Shown: piece by piece, positions 34,461 to 47,262 of the stretch
Numbering within the stretch: position 1 is the first letter of the stretch
Layout of the letters: each line of letters starts with the position of its first letter
Source: Phalacrocorax aristotelis
Taxonomy: Eukaryota; Chordata; Aves; Suliformes; Phalacrocoracidae
Reading direction: 5' to 3'
Assembly: GCF_949628215.1 (NCBI RefSeq)
Contig: NC_134282.1
Location: 15,294,723 to 15,358,722, forward strand
DNA: 64,000 nucleotides
Translations under genes and position numbers: made by a program
Notes under the pieces: model-generated
The model's database searches: none
What the model saw: only the letters and a program-made list of their open reading frames with translations
What the model was told of the DNA's origin: nothing

Positions 34461-36330
34461 AGAATCACAGAACAGTAGGGTTGGAAGGCACCTCTGGAGT
34501 TCATCTTGTCCAACCCCCTTGCTTGAGCAGGGGCACCCAGAGCAGGGGGCACAGGAATGCATCCAGTCAGGTTTTTAATGTCTCCAGGGAAGGAGACTCC
34601 ACAACCTCTCTGGACAGCCTCTTCCACTGCTCTGTCACTCTCAAGTAAAGAAGTTTTTTCTCATATTGAGGTGGAACTTCCTGTGTTCCAGCTTGTGCCC
34701 ATTGCCCCTTGTTCTGTCGTTGGGCACTAATAAAAAGAGCCTAGTCCCATCATCCTGACACCTACCCTTTAGATATTTATAGGTATTTATGAAATCCCCT
34801 CTCAGACTTCTCTTGTCTAGGCTGAATAAACCCAGGTCTCTCAGCCTTTCCTCGTAAGGGAGATGCTCCAGTCCCCTGATCATCTTGGTAGCTCTCCGTT
34901 GGACTAGCTCAAGCAGTTCCACATCCTTCTTAAACTGGGGGGCCCAGAACTGGACACAGCACTCCAAATGTGGCCTCACTAGGGCAGAGTAGAGGGGGAG
35001 GATAATGTCTCTCGACCTGCTGGCCACATTCCTTTTAATGCAGCCCAGGATATTGTTGGCCTTCTTGGCCCCAAGGGCACGGTGCTGGCTCGTGGTGAGC
35101 TTGCTGTCCTCCAGCACTCCCAGGTCCTTGTCAACAGAGCCGCTTTCCAGTAGCTCAGCCCCCAGCCTGTACTGGTGCATGGGATTGTTCCTCCCCAGGG
35201 GCAGGACCTTGCACTTGCTCTTGTTGAATTTCATGAGGTTCCCCTCGGCCCAGCTCTCCAGCCTGTCCAGGTCTCGCTGGGTGGCAGCCCAGCCTTCTGG
35301 CGTATCAGCCATTCCTCCCAGCTCGGTATCATCAGCAAAATTGCTGAGGGTGCGCTCTGTCCCTTTGTCCAGGTCATTGATGAATATGTTGATCAGGACT
35401 GGACCCAGCACAGACCCCTGTGGAACACGACTAGTGACAGGCCTCCATCCAAACTCTGCTCCATCGATCACAAACCTCTGAGTTCTGCTGTTCAGCCAGT
35501 TCTCTGTCCACCTCACTGTCCACTCATCCAACCCACACTCCCTTAGCTTGCCTCTGAGGAGGCTATGGGAGACAGTGTCGAATGCCTTACTGAAGTCGAG
35601 ATAGACAACATCTACTGCTCTCCCTTTGTCGACCCAGCCAGTCATGCCATCATAGAAGCCTTTCAGGTTGGTCAAGCATGATCTTCCCTTGGTGAATCCA
35701 TGTTGACTGTTTCTGATAACCTTCTTGTCCTCTGCATGCCTGAAGATGATGTCCAGGATGAACTGCTCCATCACCTTTCTGGGGATGGTGGTGAGGCTGA
35801 CTGGCCTATAGTTCCCCAGGTCTTCCTTCTTGCCCTTTTTGAAGATTGGAGTGACATTTGCTGTCCTCCAGTCCTCGGGCACCTCTCCTGTCCTCCATGA
35901 CCTTTCAAAGATGATGGAGAGTGGCTCAGCAAGAACATCCGCCAGCTCCCTCAGCACTTGCGGGTGCATCCCTTCGGGGCCCATGGATTTGCAAGGATCC
36001 AGTTTGCATAGGTGATCTCTGACCCAATCCTTCTCAACCAACAGTAAGTCTTCCCTTCTCCAGATTTGTCCTCTCCTCTCTTGGGGTTGAGATGCCTGAG
36101 GGCCAGCCTTAGCAGTAAAGGCCAAGGCAAAGAAGGCATTCGGTAACATCGCCTTCTCTGCATCCTGTGTCACCAGGGCCCCTTCCTTGTTCAGCAGTGG
36201 GCCCACTGTGTCCCCAGTCTTCCTTTTACTGCTGATGTATTTAAAGCAGCCCTTCTTATCTTTGACATGCATTGCCGGATTTCATTCCAAGTGGGCCTTG
36301 GCCTGCCTCATCACATCTCTAAATACCTAT
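34461..36330 (-). mobile_element. CR1 LINE, 5'-truncated, with long RT ORF
   Basis: This is a non-LTR retrotransposon on the minus strand. Its 3' end, at the low coordinate, reads TTCTGTGATTCTGT, the characteristic CR1 tail motif. The element extends about 1.87 kb upstream, covering most of the RT domain and C-terminal ORF2 but not the endonuclease. The 5' boundary near 36330 is where recognisable coding similarity ends. It lies antisense in the 5' UTR intron of ATP13A3. Positions 34501-35511 are identical to 55999-57009. Confidence 0.92.
34641..36272 (-). CDS. CR1 ORF2 fragment: reverse transcriptase (543 aa open frame)
   Basis: The retained polypeptide would copy element RNA at a nicked target. 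Visible RT landmarks are NYRPVSL at residues 154-160, YLDFSKAFD at 224-232, PQGSVLGP at 284-291 and the catalytic FADD at 312-315. A conserved LINE C-terminal region follows ([16 protein letters not shown] and onward). The endonuclease domain is missing. The frame continues upstream of the first Met with CR1 similarity (RQAKAHLE) but is cut by a TGA just before it. At the other end it stops early after MRKNFFT, where family members continue about 45 more residues, apparently after a one-base loss. It is therefore long and open but not a complete functional ORF2. Confidence 0.85.
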   Translation of the reverse strand: MHVKDKKGCFKYISSKRKTGDTVGPLLNKEGALVTQDAEKAMLPNAFFALAFTAKAGPQASQPQERRGQIWRREDLLLVEKDWVRDHLCKLDPCKSMGPEGMHPQVLRELADVLAEPLSIIFERSWRTGEVPEDWRTANVTPIFKKGKKEDLGNYRPVSLTTIPRKVMEQFILDIIFRHAEDKKVIRNSQHGFTKGRSCLTNLKGFYDGMTGWVDKGRAVDVVYLDFSKAFDTVSHSLLRGKLRECGLDEWTVRWTENWLNSRTQRFVIDGAEFGWRPVTSRVPQGSVLGPVLINIFINDLDKGTERTLSNFADDTELGGMADTPEGWAATQRDLDRLESWAEGNLMKFNKSKCKVLPLGRNNPMHQYRLGAELLESGSVDKDLGVLEDSKLTTSQHRALGAKKANNILGCIKRNVASRSRDIILPLYSALVRPHLECCVQFWAPQFKKDVELLELVQRRATKMIRGLEHLPYEERLRDLGLFSLDKRSLRGDFINTYKYLKGRCQDDGTRLFLLVPNDRTRGNGHKLEHRKFHLNMRKNFFT

Positions 36331-37377
36331 AACATCAACTTCAAAGATAGTATAAATACAGTAACTTGTGCCTGATTCCATTCTTAATATTCCATAGAAA
36401 TAATGTTCAGAGCTTCAGGCTTTTTCAAAACCTTTTGATTGTTTTGCTTTCATTCAGAAAAAGTAGTTGGTTGTGAATTTCCTGAGTGCTGTGGCCAAGG
36501 AGGAACCAAGGTGCATATTCATGCAGCAAGTTGTGATAGTGTTGCAGTCAGGTCTTTCCTAAGTTATTTTGTTCTACCTTGATAAATGAAGGTGTTTTTT
36601 ACAACTGTGGTGGTTTGCAGGTAACATGGGAGTTAAGTTAATGTCTGTCAGAAAGTTGCATGTGTGGATTTCTAACTGTATTAATTACTTGTTTGCTAGG
36701 ATTATTACTGGTTTGCTGGATAAAGTCTACTGCATCTGGATCTGGCTCCTCTGCTGTAGTTTCTATAAGGAGCATATAAGTTTGAGGACTCTGCAGAGAC
36801 TCTACAAGGGGTTTAGTTTATGCCTAAGTCATATGATCCTGTTGAAGCTTCAGGGTGAGGTGCCAGCTTTGACAGAGCTGCCCTGTGGTCACTTTTATGG
36901 AAACTGTGAATGTCTACCCCCTCTTCCTCTGTGTAGAAAAGCAGGGTAAAAAAAAAACAAACATTGCTTGCTTTGTGTTTGAAGTGTTTTCAGATATAGT
37001 CTGTGCTCTGCCCTTGATCCCTTTACTGTGAGGTTCAAAATGTAAGACAGGGTTGGGGATTTGGATGCTGTGGCACCATCTGGAACAGAAGCATTGTCTT
37101 CATCCTGTAAACCAGAAATCCAGAAAGACCTGTGCTCGTCAGAAATGGCATGTGGGGATAGTCCTGATGAGAACTTCTCATGTTCTAGAGAGATTTCAGG
37201 GATCTGGGACTTGAGGATGAGGGATGAGGAATTTAGTGCTTATATAGTTGGAAGTTTAATTCCATGATAACTTATGAAAAGTCATTCAAATGTTTGTTTT
37301 AAATCTCTCGTCTTGTGAGCTACTATTGTTCAGACATTCTTGTATGAAAACATACTGGTTATGGTAAGTGGAATTGC

Positions 37378-37486
37378 AGACTTGCAGGATGGTTGAAGTT
37401 GAAAGAGTCCTCTGGAGGTCATCTTGTCCGGTACCCCTGCTCAAGCAGGGCCACCTAGAGCCAGTTGCCCAGAACTATGTCCACAT
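37378..37486 (-). mobile_element. Short CR1 3'-end fragment
   Basis: About 110 bp match the CR1 3' region in the same orientation as the 34461 element: AGTCCTCTGGAGGTCATCTT, then CCCCTGCTCAAGCAGGG and CACCTAGAGCC. It is more diverged than the long copies and non-coding. Confidence 0.8.
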
Positions 37487-37749
37487 GGAATATATTTTTG
37501 TGTAATAAACATGATGGTATTTAATATTTCTATGCCATAGATTATTATTTTTTAACATCAGCGCTTAATGTAACCAGCAGGTGCTTCTAGGAATGTGTGA
37601 CTTCTCTTCCACTTACTTGTAAAGACTGAGTATGTATGAGGGAAGACAGACAGTCCTGCTCTTGAAAAATGGTTTTTAACCAGTCTTAATTAGCTATTTG
37701 TGTAGTGTGGTGTTTTCTGATTTTTTTGGTAGCATTAGGGTGTTATTCT

Positions 37750-38310
37750 TATGGGGGAGGAGACATTGTAAGAAAGATATATAGCAGAACTGTGAAATGT
37801 GCTGAAAGGATGATCAGAAGTATGGCGTGACCTCTGTAAGGGAAACTGTTAGTCATTTCTGTATGGAGAAAACTGAAGGGTAGGGGATAAACAGTTTATA
37901 AAAGAAAAGCAGGTGGCAGGGAGGGAGTAAATAAGGAATGACTTCACTGCTCCTTCAAATACAAGTAGGAGGCTTCAGCTGAAACCAGCAGATGGAGGGT
38001 CAAAATAAGGAAAGAAAAAAATTTTTCCCCGTGAACTCAGGAATTCTTTGCTGCAGGATGTTGGCATGCTTAAAATGTGCCCCAAAATAATTTAAAACAT
38101 TAAGAAAGATCCACTTAGTATTAAATAAGATGATACGGTATTTGGATGATGAAACTCTTGAACTGCAACACACTGGGACTGGAGAAAATCTACTGGGTAG
38201 TATCATTATATGACTTTCCCTGTGATGGCTTCCTGATGGCTGCCCTTCAGGATGCTGGGCTAAATGCACATTTGATCTGACCTTTCAGGGACTGTTATTT
38301 TGTTGCTCTA
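37750..38310 (+). mobile_element. Ancient CR1/L3-like LINE 3' end
   Basis: The segment shows the pattern of an old amniote CR1-like terminus: GGAATGACTTCACTGCTCC, a frame-broken FFT- and LPQDV-like stretch (GGAATTCTTTGCTGCAGGAT), and GATGCTGGGCTAAATG followed by GATCTGACC near 38255-38285. It is heavily decayed, and both limits are approximate. Confidence 0.65.
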
Positions 38311-41300
38311 TTCGTCTTCAGCCAGGCTTTCTGTTCATGGGTTACTTCCATTCAAAGGGTATAGAGTAAAAGCTCCTCACACATGTAATATATGCGGAGG
38401 ATTGTGGCAGTCCTTAACAGTGCTTCAGAAAGCTGACCTCTGATTTTGCCTGATATTTATGAAAAAACAAGGCAGGTGTGGGAAATCTGAGTGGAGCATC
38501 TGGACCAGAAGTATCTAAGAGGCTACTTCTGAATATTTAGATAGACAGTGGTGATATTTCAGTTAGCGAAGTCAATGCTTGAGGAAAGAGTGCTTCTTGA
38601 TACATTTAAAGTACAACATTTCAGTCTTAATTTTAAGAAAACTAACTTTTCTCCTTGTGGCAGAGAAGATGGATACAGTTACAACTCTTAGTACTGTTAT
38701 AAAAAAGGTTATAGGCTAGGAAAGAAAAAAACTTCTAAAAAACACAGCTCAAATGTGGATGTAAATATTGCCCTAGACATGATGTGTTAAAGGAGAATTT
38801 CTCCTTTTAGGTAAGTGAGCAGGATAAAAGTTAACTATAAAAGGGGTGATAACCAAAAGCCATTGCTTACTGGAAGAAGCAAGTGTGAAAACTGTTACTG
38901 GCTGTCATCATCAGTGCTGAGAAGACTGCGGCAGTTGAAGGGAGATCACGTGTCAGATTTCTGCAGAGTCTGTTTCCATTCTACAGATGATGTCTCCCAC
39001 TGCTGATGCTGTGGAAATCATTCCCAAGGGGTACACAAGTGCTGTGAAGTATCATTTAGACCGAGCTATTTAAGGCAGTGATGGAATGTGTTATAGTAGG
39101 CTGCTGTGAGTTCATTTAATTTCACAGATTGTAGAAGCCCTTCTCTGAGGGATAACTGTACTAAATTGCTAAAGCTCTTCTGGGTTTGTAGGACTGTTCT
39201 GAACGACTGGGACATAGTAGCTAGGTGGACGTGGGCCAAAGTTTACATTACAGGCATGGAGGAGTTGCGTTAAATGTTACAGTCCTGTACATCTGTTCTC
39301 TTCTTGTCTTTGTCGAACTTCAGTTCATGGAGATAGAGTGTAGCTTTTCCCCCTTGGTTTTCTCATCTTACCTCATACGGTAGTTCTGACAGCAAATTAA
39401 TCATTTTCAGGAGCTAAGCTGTCAGGCTGTACAAATTCCTGTGCATAAGAAAAGTCTTCTACAGCAGTCTAATCTCTGAACAGAACTTGTGTGCAGATTT
39501 TTCTGTTACTTATTTCAGTTATAATTTGATCAACGCAAATTGTCCTGCTTGGCATCTTAAATTGTATTAAATTCTTTGATACAATCTTTTAACTTTAATT
39601 TTTAGTGATGTTATATGATATTTAGAGTTTTAGCAATTTCTGTCATGCATAGTGTTTCTATTGATTGGTGGGTTGGTTGCACACAAGAGCTCCTTAGAGT
39701 GTTTCTGATCTGAGTAAAGTGAATGTGCTGCATACTTAAGGCTTTGTATCAATTTGTTATGACTGTTCAAAAAAATTGTACTTTCAGTAAACGTTAGTAA
39801 ACCCAGGTTTAAGTGCTGAAGTTTAACCTATTTGCATACGTAGCTCTTCTTACAGAATACATTTTTAGAAGTAAGCACAATTTGGTGCTATTTCTGTTAA
39901 TCTGGAAGATACTCTGCATGTGTGTACTTAGCAGTCACGTAGTTGAACTTTAGGAATATTTAAGTTTTACAGCACGACTTCAGGAAAGAGTGAAGAAATA
40001 CTGCTGCTTTGTCTTGGAAAGCTCAGCTGAAAGCAATGAAAGGTACTAAGTCATATTTATGATGGGAAAGAAAAGAAGGATGCCATAGCAGATTGCGTGC
40101 TTATGATGTGTATGACTGATTCTTGAACTACGCTGTAGTCATAGCTACGTGCCATCTATATGTGCTTTTGAGGAAACAAAAGTAAAATATCTAAACTTCA
40201 GAGGAAAGTTCATCTCTTGTGATTAGTCTGGTTGTGCTTGATGATCTCCTTGTAGGCAAGCAGAAATTTGATTCAAATGTTATGTTAATCTCAAAAATAT
40301 TTTCCAAGAATTTAGAGGAAGAGGAAAAAAAGTCATTGCCTCCTTTTACTGAGCATCCATACTACAAAAGCAAATATATCCCAGGAAGCAGATACTCTAC
40401 ATTGCACAATAAGGCGGCAGCCACGCAGGAAAGGTTGGGCTCTTGGCACAGCCCCTGAGGGGAAATGCTTCCTTGAAAAGACCCATTGTTGCTGGATCTG
40501 GGTCTTCAGACTCCCAAACCGCCACTAGAATATTTGCAGTTCTCTCGGTGCTGGGATGGGGCACCTGTGCCATCTTCATTATCTGACCATAATAGTCTTG
40601 GTTATTTAATCAAGTAGAAAGACTGAGTAAAGTTCATGCCCTGTGTGAGAACAGAATGTCTTTTTGGAAACAGCTTCAGTGCTCCGCTATTGAAAACTCA
40701 CGCTGGGTGTAATGGCGCCATGCCTTACCCAAGGTATTTGAAACCATTTAACTTTCTCTTCCAAGAATAAATAAAACATTTCATTGTCCCTTTTGTCAAA
40801 GTCTGTGAATTCTAACCCAAATGTTCAGTATGCTCTTCCAAGAGAGGAAAGAAACAATAAGCATCTAAAATTAAATTTATGCTTTATTGGATTCCCTGAC
40901 TGTGGAACAGACCTTCTTTCCTTCATGGCAGCCAGGTAGGAGATCCAGAGATCTAGAAAGGAAACAAGGAAGGACTGTATTTTTGTGGGAGTAAGCGTTG
41001 GACAATTTTGACTTTTGATGCTTGGTTTATCAGTTGAAAATTTTCATTAGTGTAAATAGGTGCTACTTGAAGTAAGGTAAATGAGACGCCAGGAAAGTTA
41101 GGTGGTCCTGGGTCCTTAGTTGTCCTTGATAAGAATGACTGCTTTCCTAAGTTCTCTTCTAACATACCTTCAACTTGTGTATGTTATATTAATAGCAAAT
41201 TTCTAAGTGGTCTGAAAATAACAATCTGAAGACCAGTTAGAAAGTAAGTCTTGAGAATAGTATTGGATGTAGTACCTTGTTATCATTATGAATTGCAGTA

Positions 41301-44300
41301 CTGATTTTATTGTTAGATGTAGAATTATCTTTCCTTAATGTAGCATGTATTCTACTATAAACATTGCAATTGCTATTGCAGCCTGCAAAAAGTATACTTT
41401 ACAAAGAATACACTCTACAAATGTAAATACAATTTTGGTTTGGTGATTGTTGGATACAATGGTCTTCCTTAAGCCTAAACACAGAAACAAAAGCTTGTAT
41501 TATAACAGAAAGCCCAAGATGGGAAGTGATAAAATAGGTATTGAGTGGAGGGCTTTGTTAAAATTTAGCTCGTGTACTTGTAAAATTTCCATGTATTCAT
41601 TAAACCATTATGTCATTCTTATTGTTAGAGCTTGGTTGGTTGACTAAAGTGTTAAGCTTTGTTTGTAGTACAAATTATAATCTTAACTTCCTTCAAAATA
41701 TAGCTGGAGGATTTTTGATCTTCCATAGATCTTTTAGCTTGTAGGTCGTATCCAAACATTTCTTTTACATTATGTGGATAAGTTGTATTTAAGGGTTCAG
41801 CTGCAAGCGACTGGAGAACCGTAAATCACAATGACTTCCATTCATGTAAGGTGCATTTCTCAGATTGAAGGGGCTTCTTAAGGAGAGTATCTTTTATGTT
41901 TGTAGTCTGGGCTACACACATACAATAAATATTAATGTGTTAAAATAATACTGAAAGCATTACAAATATTTAAATTAACACACGTAAGCTCATCCTAGTG
42001 TATGTTGAAGTAAAGTGTGTTAAGCTTTGTTTTTACCGTCATAAAAATGTGATACCCTCAGGCTATTGGCAAAGCTGTATATCAGCTATGAAGTGATCTA
42101 TTTCAGTTTTGAAGTAATCTTTGAGTGTCATGGCTTTTATGTTTTGGGGGCAGGCAAAGACAGGGTCTCGTGTGTGGTGTCAGACGCACCAGGTGGCATG
42201 AGAGGTGTCTAGCACTGTGCTGCAGCTCGGTTCTTATGGACCCCTCTGAGGCCAGGGTGTAGTGTAATCCCATCTACTCCAAATCATGGCTGTGGTCCTG
42301 GATACCAAGTGGAAGTTGTCACTGCAGCAGTGGTGCACAGAAGAGATTCAAAAATGCTGAGTGCAGGCGCATGGGTGCTCAGAAGTTTCTTGAAGACAGT
42401 AAGAATCCATAAAAAGGACCTTTGGAAACTGTTTTCTCTGAGGAGATACTAAAGAGTGAGGGATGGTGAATCCTGGTAACAGCCTGTTTGGAGACAAGAT
42501 GGCACAATGTGGATTTTAGCAGGGCATTCTCACAGCCTTTAAAATCAACCCCTAGCTTTTGTAATTGCAAGTCTGTTTTAAAATGGTAATTTTAAAGTTT
42601 TTGGTGGCTGCAGGTTCTGCCAATCTTTTAAAAAGCAGCCAGTGGAGTAATTTTAAGAAATAGTACATTATTTTTATAGATGCTGAAATAGGATCTCTTA
42701 TGTAAAGGAGGAAGACTGGAAAGTAAAAATGGGACTTAAGTCCAAGGCACTGTGGGCAGAAGCTTTGGTTTCAGCTCTTGAAAGTTTGAAATGTTCTGTT
42801 CAAGTTTGCTTTTTTTGTGATTGATTTTTAAAGTATGCAGCATCTTATAGGATACAGTTTGAGAAGAATGTGCTCCTAAATATTTTTTAATCTTTATTTT
42901 TTCTGATCCTTATGTCTTCTGAGCCTTGTGTCCATGTCTATTTATTTATTGGTACAGCATGTTTTAAATGAAGTCAATGTTTTAGTTTCAGCTTTTCAGG
43001 TATTGTGTGTGGAACTCATTGGCAGTTGGCATGGGCAGGAGCTGCAGGCTCAAGTAGTAATAGCTGATAAGACTTTTCCTTCTATTTTCATAGCTCCATT
43101 TAACTGTGCTTTTTCTAGAGTATGGTCTCTTAAGCTATACCTAGAACTTCTTTCCTTGGCTGCTGGCAATTCTGATACCAGATTAAACATTACATGTATT
43201 GAAAGTAATGTATTGAATGCAACTTTGCATGGTCAGTGCTGCCAAGTCAGGTGTAGACCAGGAGGTCTCATTAACAGGATGGCAAAGGAGATCTTGGGTC
43301 AAGAACAGATTCTCCTCCCCCCTGCCCTGATAAATGTTTCTGTGGTCTGGGGGAGAGATTTCTTAATCTTTCTGGAATAATTTTGAAGAAGAATTTTCAT
43401 CAGTTTTTTTGCTGCTAGTAGCTGTAAAAGAGGTACTTCTCTTTTAATGCATACGGACATGTTATAATGTTAAAATTTTGAAATACACTTCATATTCAGA
43501 GAAACTTTTGGCATTCAGCCTGAGATGTGAGTGCAAAACTGTCTTCCAAAGCCCATCTCCTTGGATGTGCCAAGTGCTCCCGTGCAGCACCTGATCCACA
43601 GCCCTTGTGGGGTGATGTGGAAAGTCGGCTTCTAAGGAAGGGCAAAAACATGCTCTGTGAATTGCTTTGTAAAATTAACTGCCATCTTCTTCTGCTAATG
43701 GTCAGCTGTAGCCCAGGCTGTGTTTTCATCTTTCCTAATAAACTGAATGTATTTTGAAATGAATGTGTTCTCAGAAAATACATTCGCACATCATCCTGGC
43801 TTGTTATTGCTCTTCTAGTTTTTGAGTACTTCTTCAACTTTTAATTCCATAACTGCCAGTATGGCAGAGATTGAATGTTATTTGGTGTTTTGTTTATGTA
43901 AAGCAGTGGCTTACCTCCTGTAAGTCCATTGCATGAATGCCAAAAACCTTTACTGTAACATGTGGAAAAAATGGACTCAGTGTGGTAACTGCTCTGAGTG
44001 TGTGGGAATTGCATGTTACTGGGACAAGAATAAGCCCTAGAGGTAAACATTGCTTTGTAAAGTCTGTTACCTTGCTCGTTGATTCCTTCTCTCATGGTAA
44101 AGGGTTGGAAGTATGGCTCTAAAGTCCAGAAGTGTTTAATTTTCGAGTGACTGAAATAATGTTTGGCTTTCTAGTTTCAAAATGAAACAGGGTTTTTCTG
44201 TGTTTTGACAGCTAGTCAGGATATAGTTGAAGATGATGTCTGTCTGCTATGCAACAGGTACACTCTGCAGTTAAGAATGACTGTTCAAGACATTTTTTAA

Positions 44301-45127
44301 ATTCAGAAACCTGAAAGAGTTGTAATGACATCAGGCCATTTAGAAACTTAATTTTCAACTCCAGAGCTGTGAAGTGTCTCTTAACGGAGGATATATTTAT
44401 TGTAAATAAGTTCATGAAAAGGACTTAGCCCTTAAAGACACCATAATGACACCTTTTGGGCCCAGGAGAGCCAGACTGGTCACTTAGTAACACACTAGAT
44501 CAGGTTCCAGGAATGTGATTCATGTTTGATCTATATAATGATTTATTCCTAGTCAGGCCAATTTTTTGGTCTTCATTCTCTTCATGTAGAAATTTACTGT
44601 GCTTGGTTTATTTAATGACAGTGACTACCTAGGGAACTGAGGAAGATTGACTCGTATTAACGTTTGCACATAAGTGGTTTTTAAATTTGGCCTCTTTCAT
44701 GCATGTGTCTCACTTTTCCTGTCTGCATTGCTAGATCTTTTCGTTTGCCCTTTGTGTTCTTACCAAAGCAGTGCTGATTTGATTCTTGTCTTGTACAGAA
44801 AAGTAACCTACTTCTGCAACATTCGGGTAGGGACCAAGTTACCTGTTAGCTTCATAGCACTTGATCTCTAATGGCTGTCTAATTTGGTGTATGTGATTGC
44901 TTCGTTATGCTCTGTAATAAACTGTAAAATACTTAGTGAAAAATGTGTGTATTTCTTAACTGCTGCCTTTGACATTGATCAGCTCCTCAAAATGAATGTT
45001 GTTGTCTTCACTCGCAACAGCTGTAAATGCAAGGAAGGGTTTGGTCAGAAGCATATATGCTTTTAGCTGGGCAGATAATATCAGGACTCATGCATAGACC
45101 TGAAACTGTCTGCAGGCTCCTGGTGAG

Positions 45128-45240
45128 GCATTTGTGGTTTGAATAGAAAGAGCTGGACCGAGTGGCTGATGCCTGGAAGCGCAGCCTCCGCGCCAGCCCG
45201 GCCACAGTCTTGCAATTGTTCGTCCACACTGGAGGGAAGA
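45128..45240 (+). other. GC-rich, protein-like island inside AT-rich intron
   Basis: About 110 bp of clearly higher GC than the surrounding intron. On + it has an open frame reading ELDRVADAWKRSLRASPATV and then LQLFVHTGG, closed by a TAG just upstream and by stops about 50 bp downstream. I do not recognise the peptide and see no clear splice sites. It could be an alternative exon, a retrocopied fragment, a conserved regulatory element or chance. Confidence 0.3.
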
Positions 45241-47145
45241 GGGAAAAAAAGCATTCCAAGCAGTGCCAAATTTTCTTTGATATGTTAATCTTTTGATAAC
45301 AGTTTGAAAAGCCCTCGGAGACTTTTTTTAGATTTTAGACAAAATAGTTCATTTGTCAGGACTTCCCTTGTAGATAGGGTCTCAGTTATTAAGAACTGCC
45401 TCACTAGCTCATGATAACAAAAGCAAGTGCAGAGGACAGCTGCTGGACTGCTTGTTGGTAAGAGAAACTCTCTTAGTTACTGATCCTGAGGGGTTGTTAG
45501 GAATATCTGAAAAGAATAAAATAAGGAATGTTTAAGTTTGTAAGTTTATTAACTTGTGTATGTTACAGAAGATGAATGACGACAGAGCATAAGCATATGT
45601 AACAACTTGGTAATGTTTTATGCATAGTAAAATTCATGTATAGATAAAGAATTGAGCTGTCAAAATTATAGTTTTATCTGAGAAGCTTGGTATTTAAATT
45701 ACCCAGTGACTGCATGAGATCTCAAAATTTTCTTCTTTTGTAGCTGTAGTCTTTTCAGTCCATGGAATTTTTCTCTTGAAATTATGAAACTTCCAGTTAA
45801 ACTGGAAAACTGGAAGAATAAACTGATGGCAACAATGTATGTATGCTAAAGCAGAATTAGTTTTTAAGGATTATGGATTTGGGATGAATGCTGAGGAGAA
45901 CAGAGGGAAGATCTCTTTGCTTCCCATCCTCCAAATCAAATTCAGTAAAACTTGCACTCAAGTAGTTTGTTAATTATGCCAGCTATTAGAAAACTGACTG
46001 CAGATAAGCTAGTAGTCCCTTAAAAGCATGGCTTGCAGAACTCTTCAGGCATACTGATTGAGACTTACTGTAGTTCTTTAACAATGTTTTCCTTAATAAA
46101 TATGCCATGAGTTCACTTGCACCTTATATGCTGTTGCTACAAACGTTTATTGCCTATAAGTATTTTGGTAGAATGGCTCGCGATCCTCGTTGTTCAGTCA
46201 GGGTAGATCAACAAATAGATATTGGTGTAGTAATTCAGAAAAGGTGCAACATTTTCTTCACTGTGAGGGATGCATGTAGTTTTAAGGTCTGTGCACTGCT
46301 GTAATTTCTCCAGTGATCCAATTTGTGATTTACTTTAGCTCCAAAATAATATCAACTTAAATCTGAAACTGCAGATGCTGTCTTAACTCATAGCTACATA
46401 CTTTTCAGGACAGAGGCAAATAGCAAATGCAGTTTAACTTAATTTTTATATGCTTTTTTTACAAAGTTGCAGATTTACCATTTAAGCTTGTGATTCAAAT
46501 GTATGCTTGTAGAAGTTCGGACACTGTTCGGCTGGTCGCTATATCATTTGCTAAATTTGTACCAATGTTCTAAGGTGTTGCAAGTGATTTCATCCTCTTA
46601 GTCTCAGTGGCAAAAAAACATTTCTTTTCAGACCTTTGTGATACTTCCTACTTTTCTGACTCTAGAGTATGCTTAGCTATACAATAGTTGCTCAATGAGT
46701 AAAAATTATGTAAGTGGAACGACAGTAACTTTCACCATTTCCATTGTTTTTGGCCCCTTTCTTTAAAAGGAACAAATAGTGCTTTTAGCTTGCTGTTTTC
46801 AGTTCGTTTAAGAGGGAAAGGATTTCTCTAGCTATTCACTCCAGGGAACTTGTGCTGGAGAGAGACTGAGTGGCAGCCCTTGCCTCGGAGGCACTTTATA
46901 TCTGAATATTCCTGAGTCCTTGTTGCTGTTTCTGAGTGGGTTTCAACCTCACTTCAATTCGATTACTAATAAAATGTCATACTCCCTTGAATTCTGAAAA
47001 GTCCAAGGCTTACATTTAAATATTGAATTAAATATTAAAGTATTGAAACGTTTAATTTCCCATCATATTATAGAAAGAAGTAAAGATCAAATGCAGATTG
47101 CTGAAGTCTCTTCTGAATTGGTGAGATGCTGCTAGTTCTTTCTTC

Positions 47146-47262
47146 AGTCTGACCCGGCAGCCTGAAGTCACCGCCAAAGGGGGCAACCCTGTGGGGCCCA
47201 CGGTGGTGGTGTTCAACCCCGACTTTCAGCAGGGCAGAGAGAAACAAACCCGAAGTAGTTAT
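47146..47262 (+). other. Second GC-rich, protein-like island in the same intron
   Basis: The segment reads LTRQPEVTAKGGNPVGPTVV and then VFNPDFQQGREKQTR on +, and is open to a TAA at about 47298. It is preceded by TTTCTTCAG at 47140-47148, an acceptor-like site. I do not recognise the peptide. Its codon-like composition in an AT-rich intron is notable, but no donor or partner exon is evident. Confidence 0.3.

Noticed and set aside
35005..35481. A 158-codon plus-strand frame, repeated identically at 56503-56979
   Set aside because: It is the antisense shadow of the CR1 reverse-transcriptase frame. Its perfect repetition only reflects the identity of the two CR1 copies.
42928..43380. A 150-codon plus-strand frame in the ATP13A3 5' intron
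   Set aside because: No family resemblance, no flanking splice sites, and composition like the surrounding intron.
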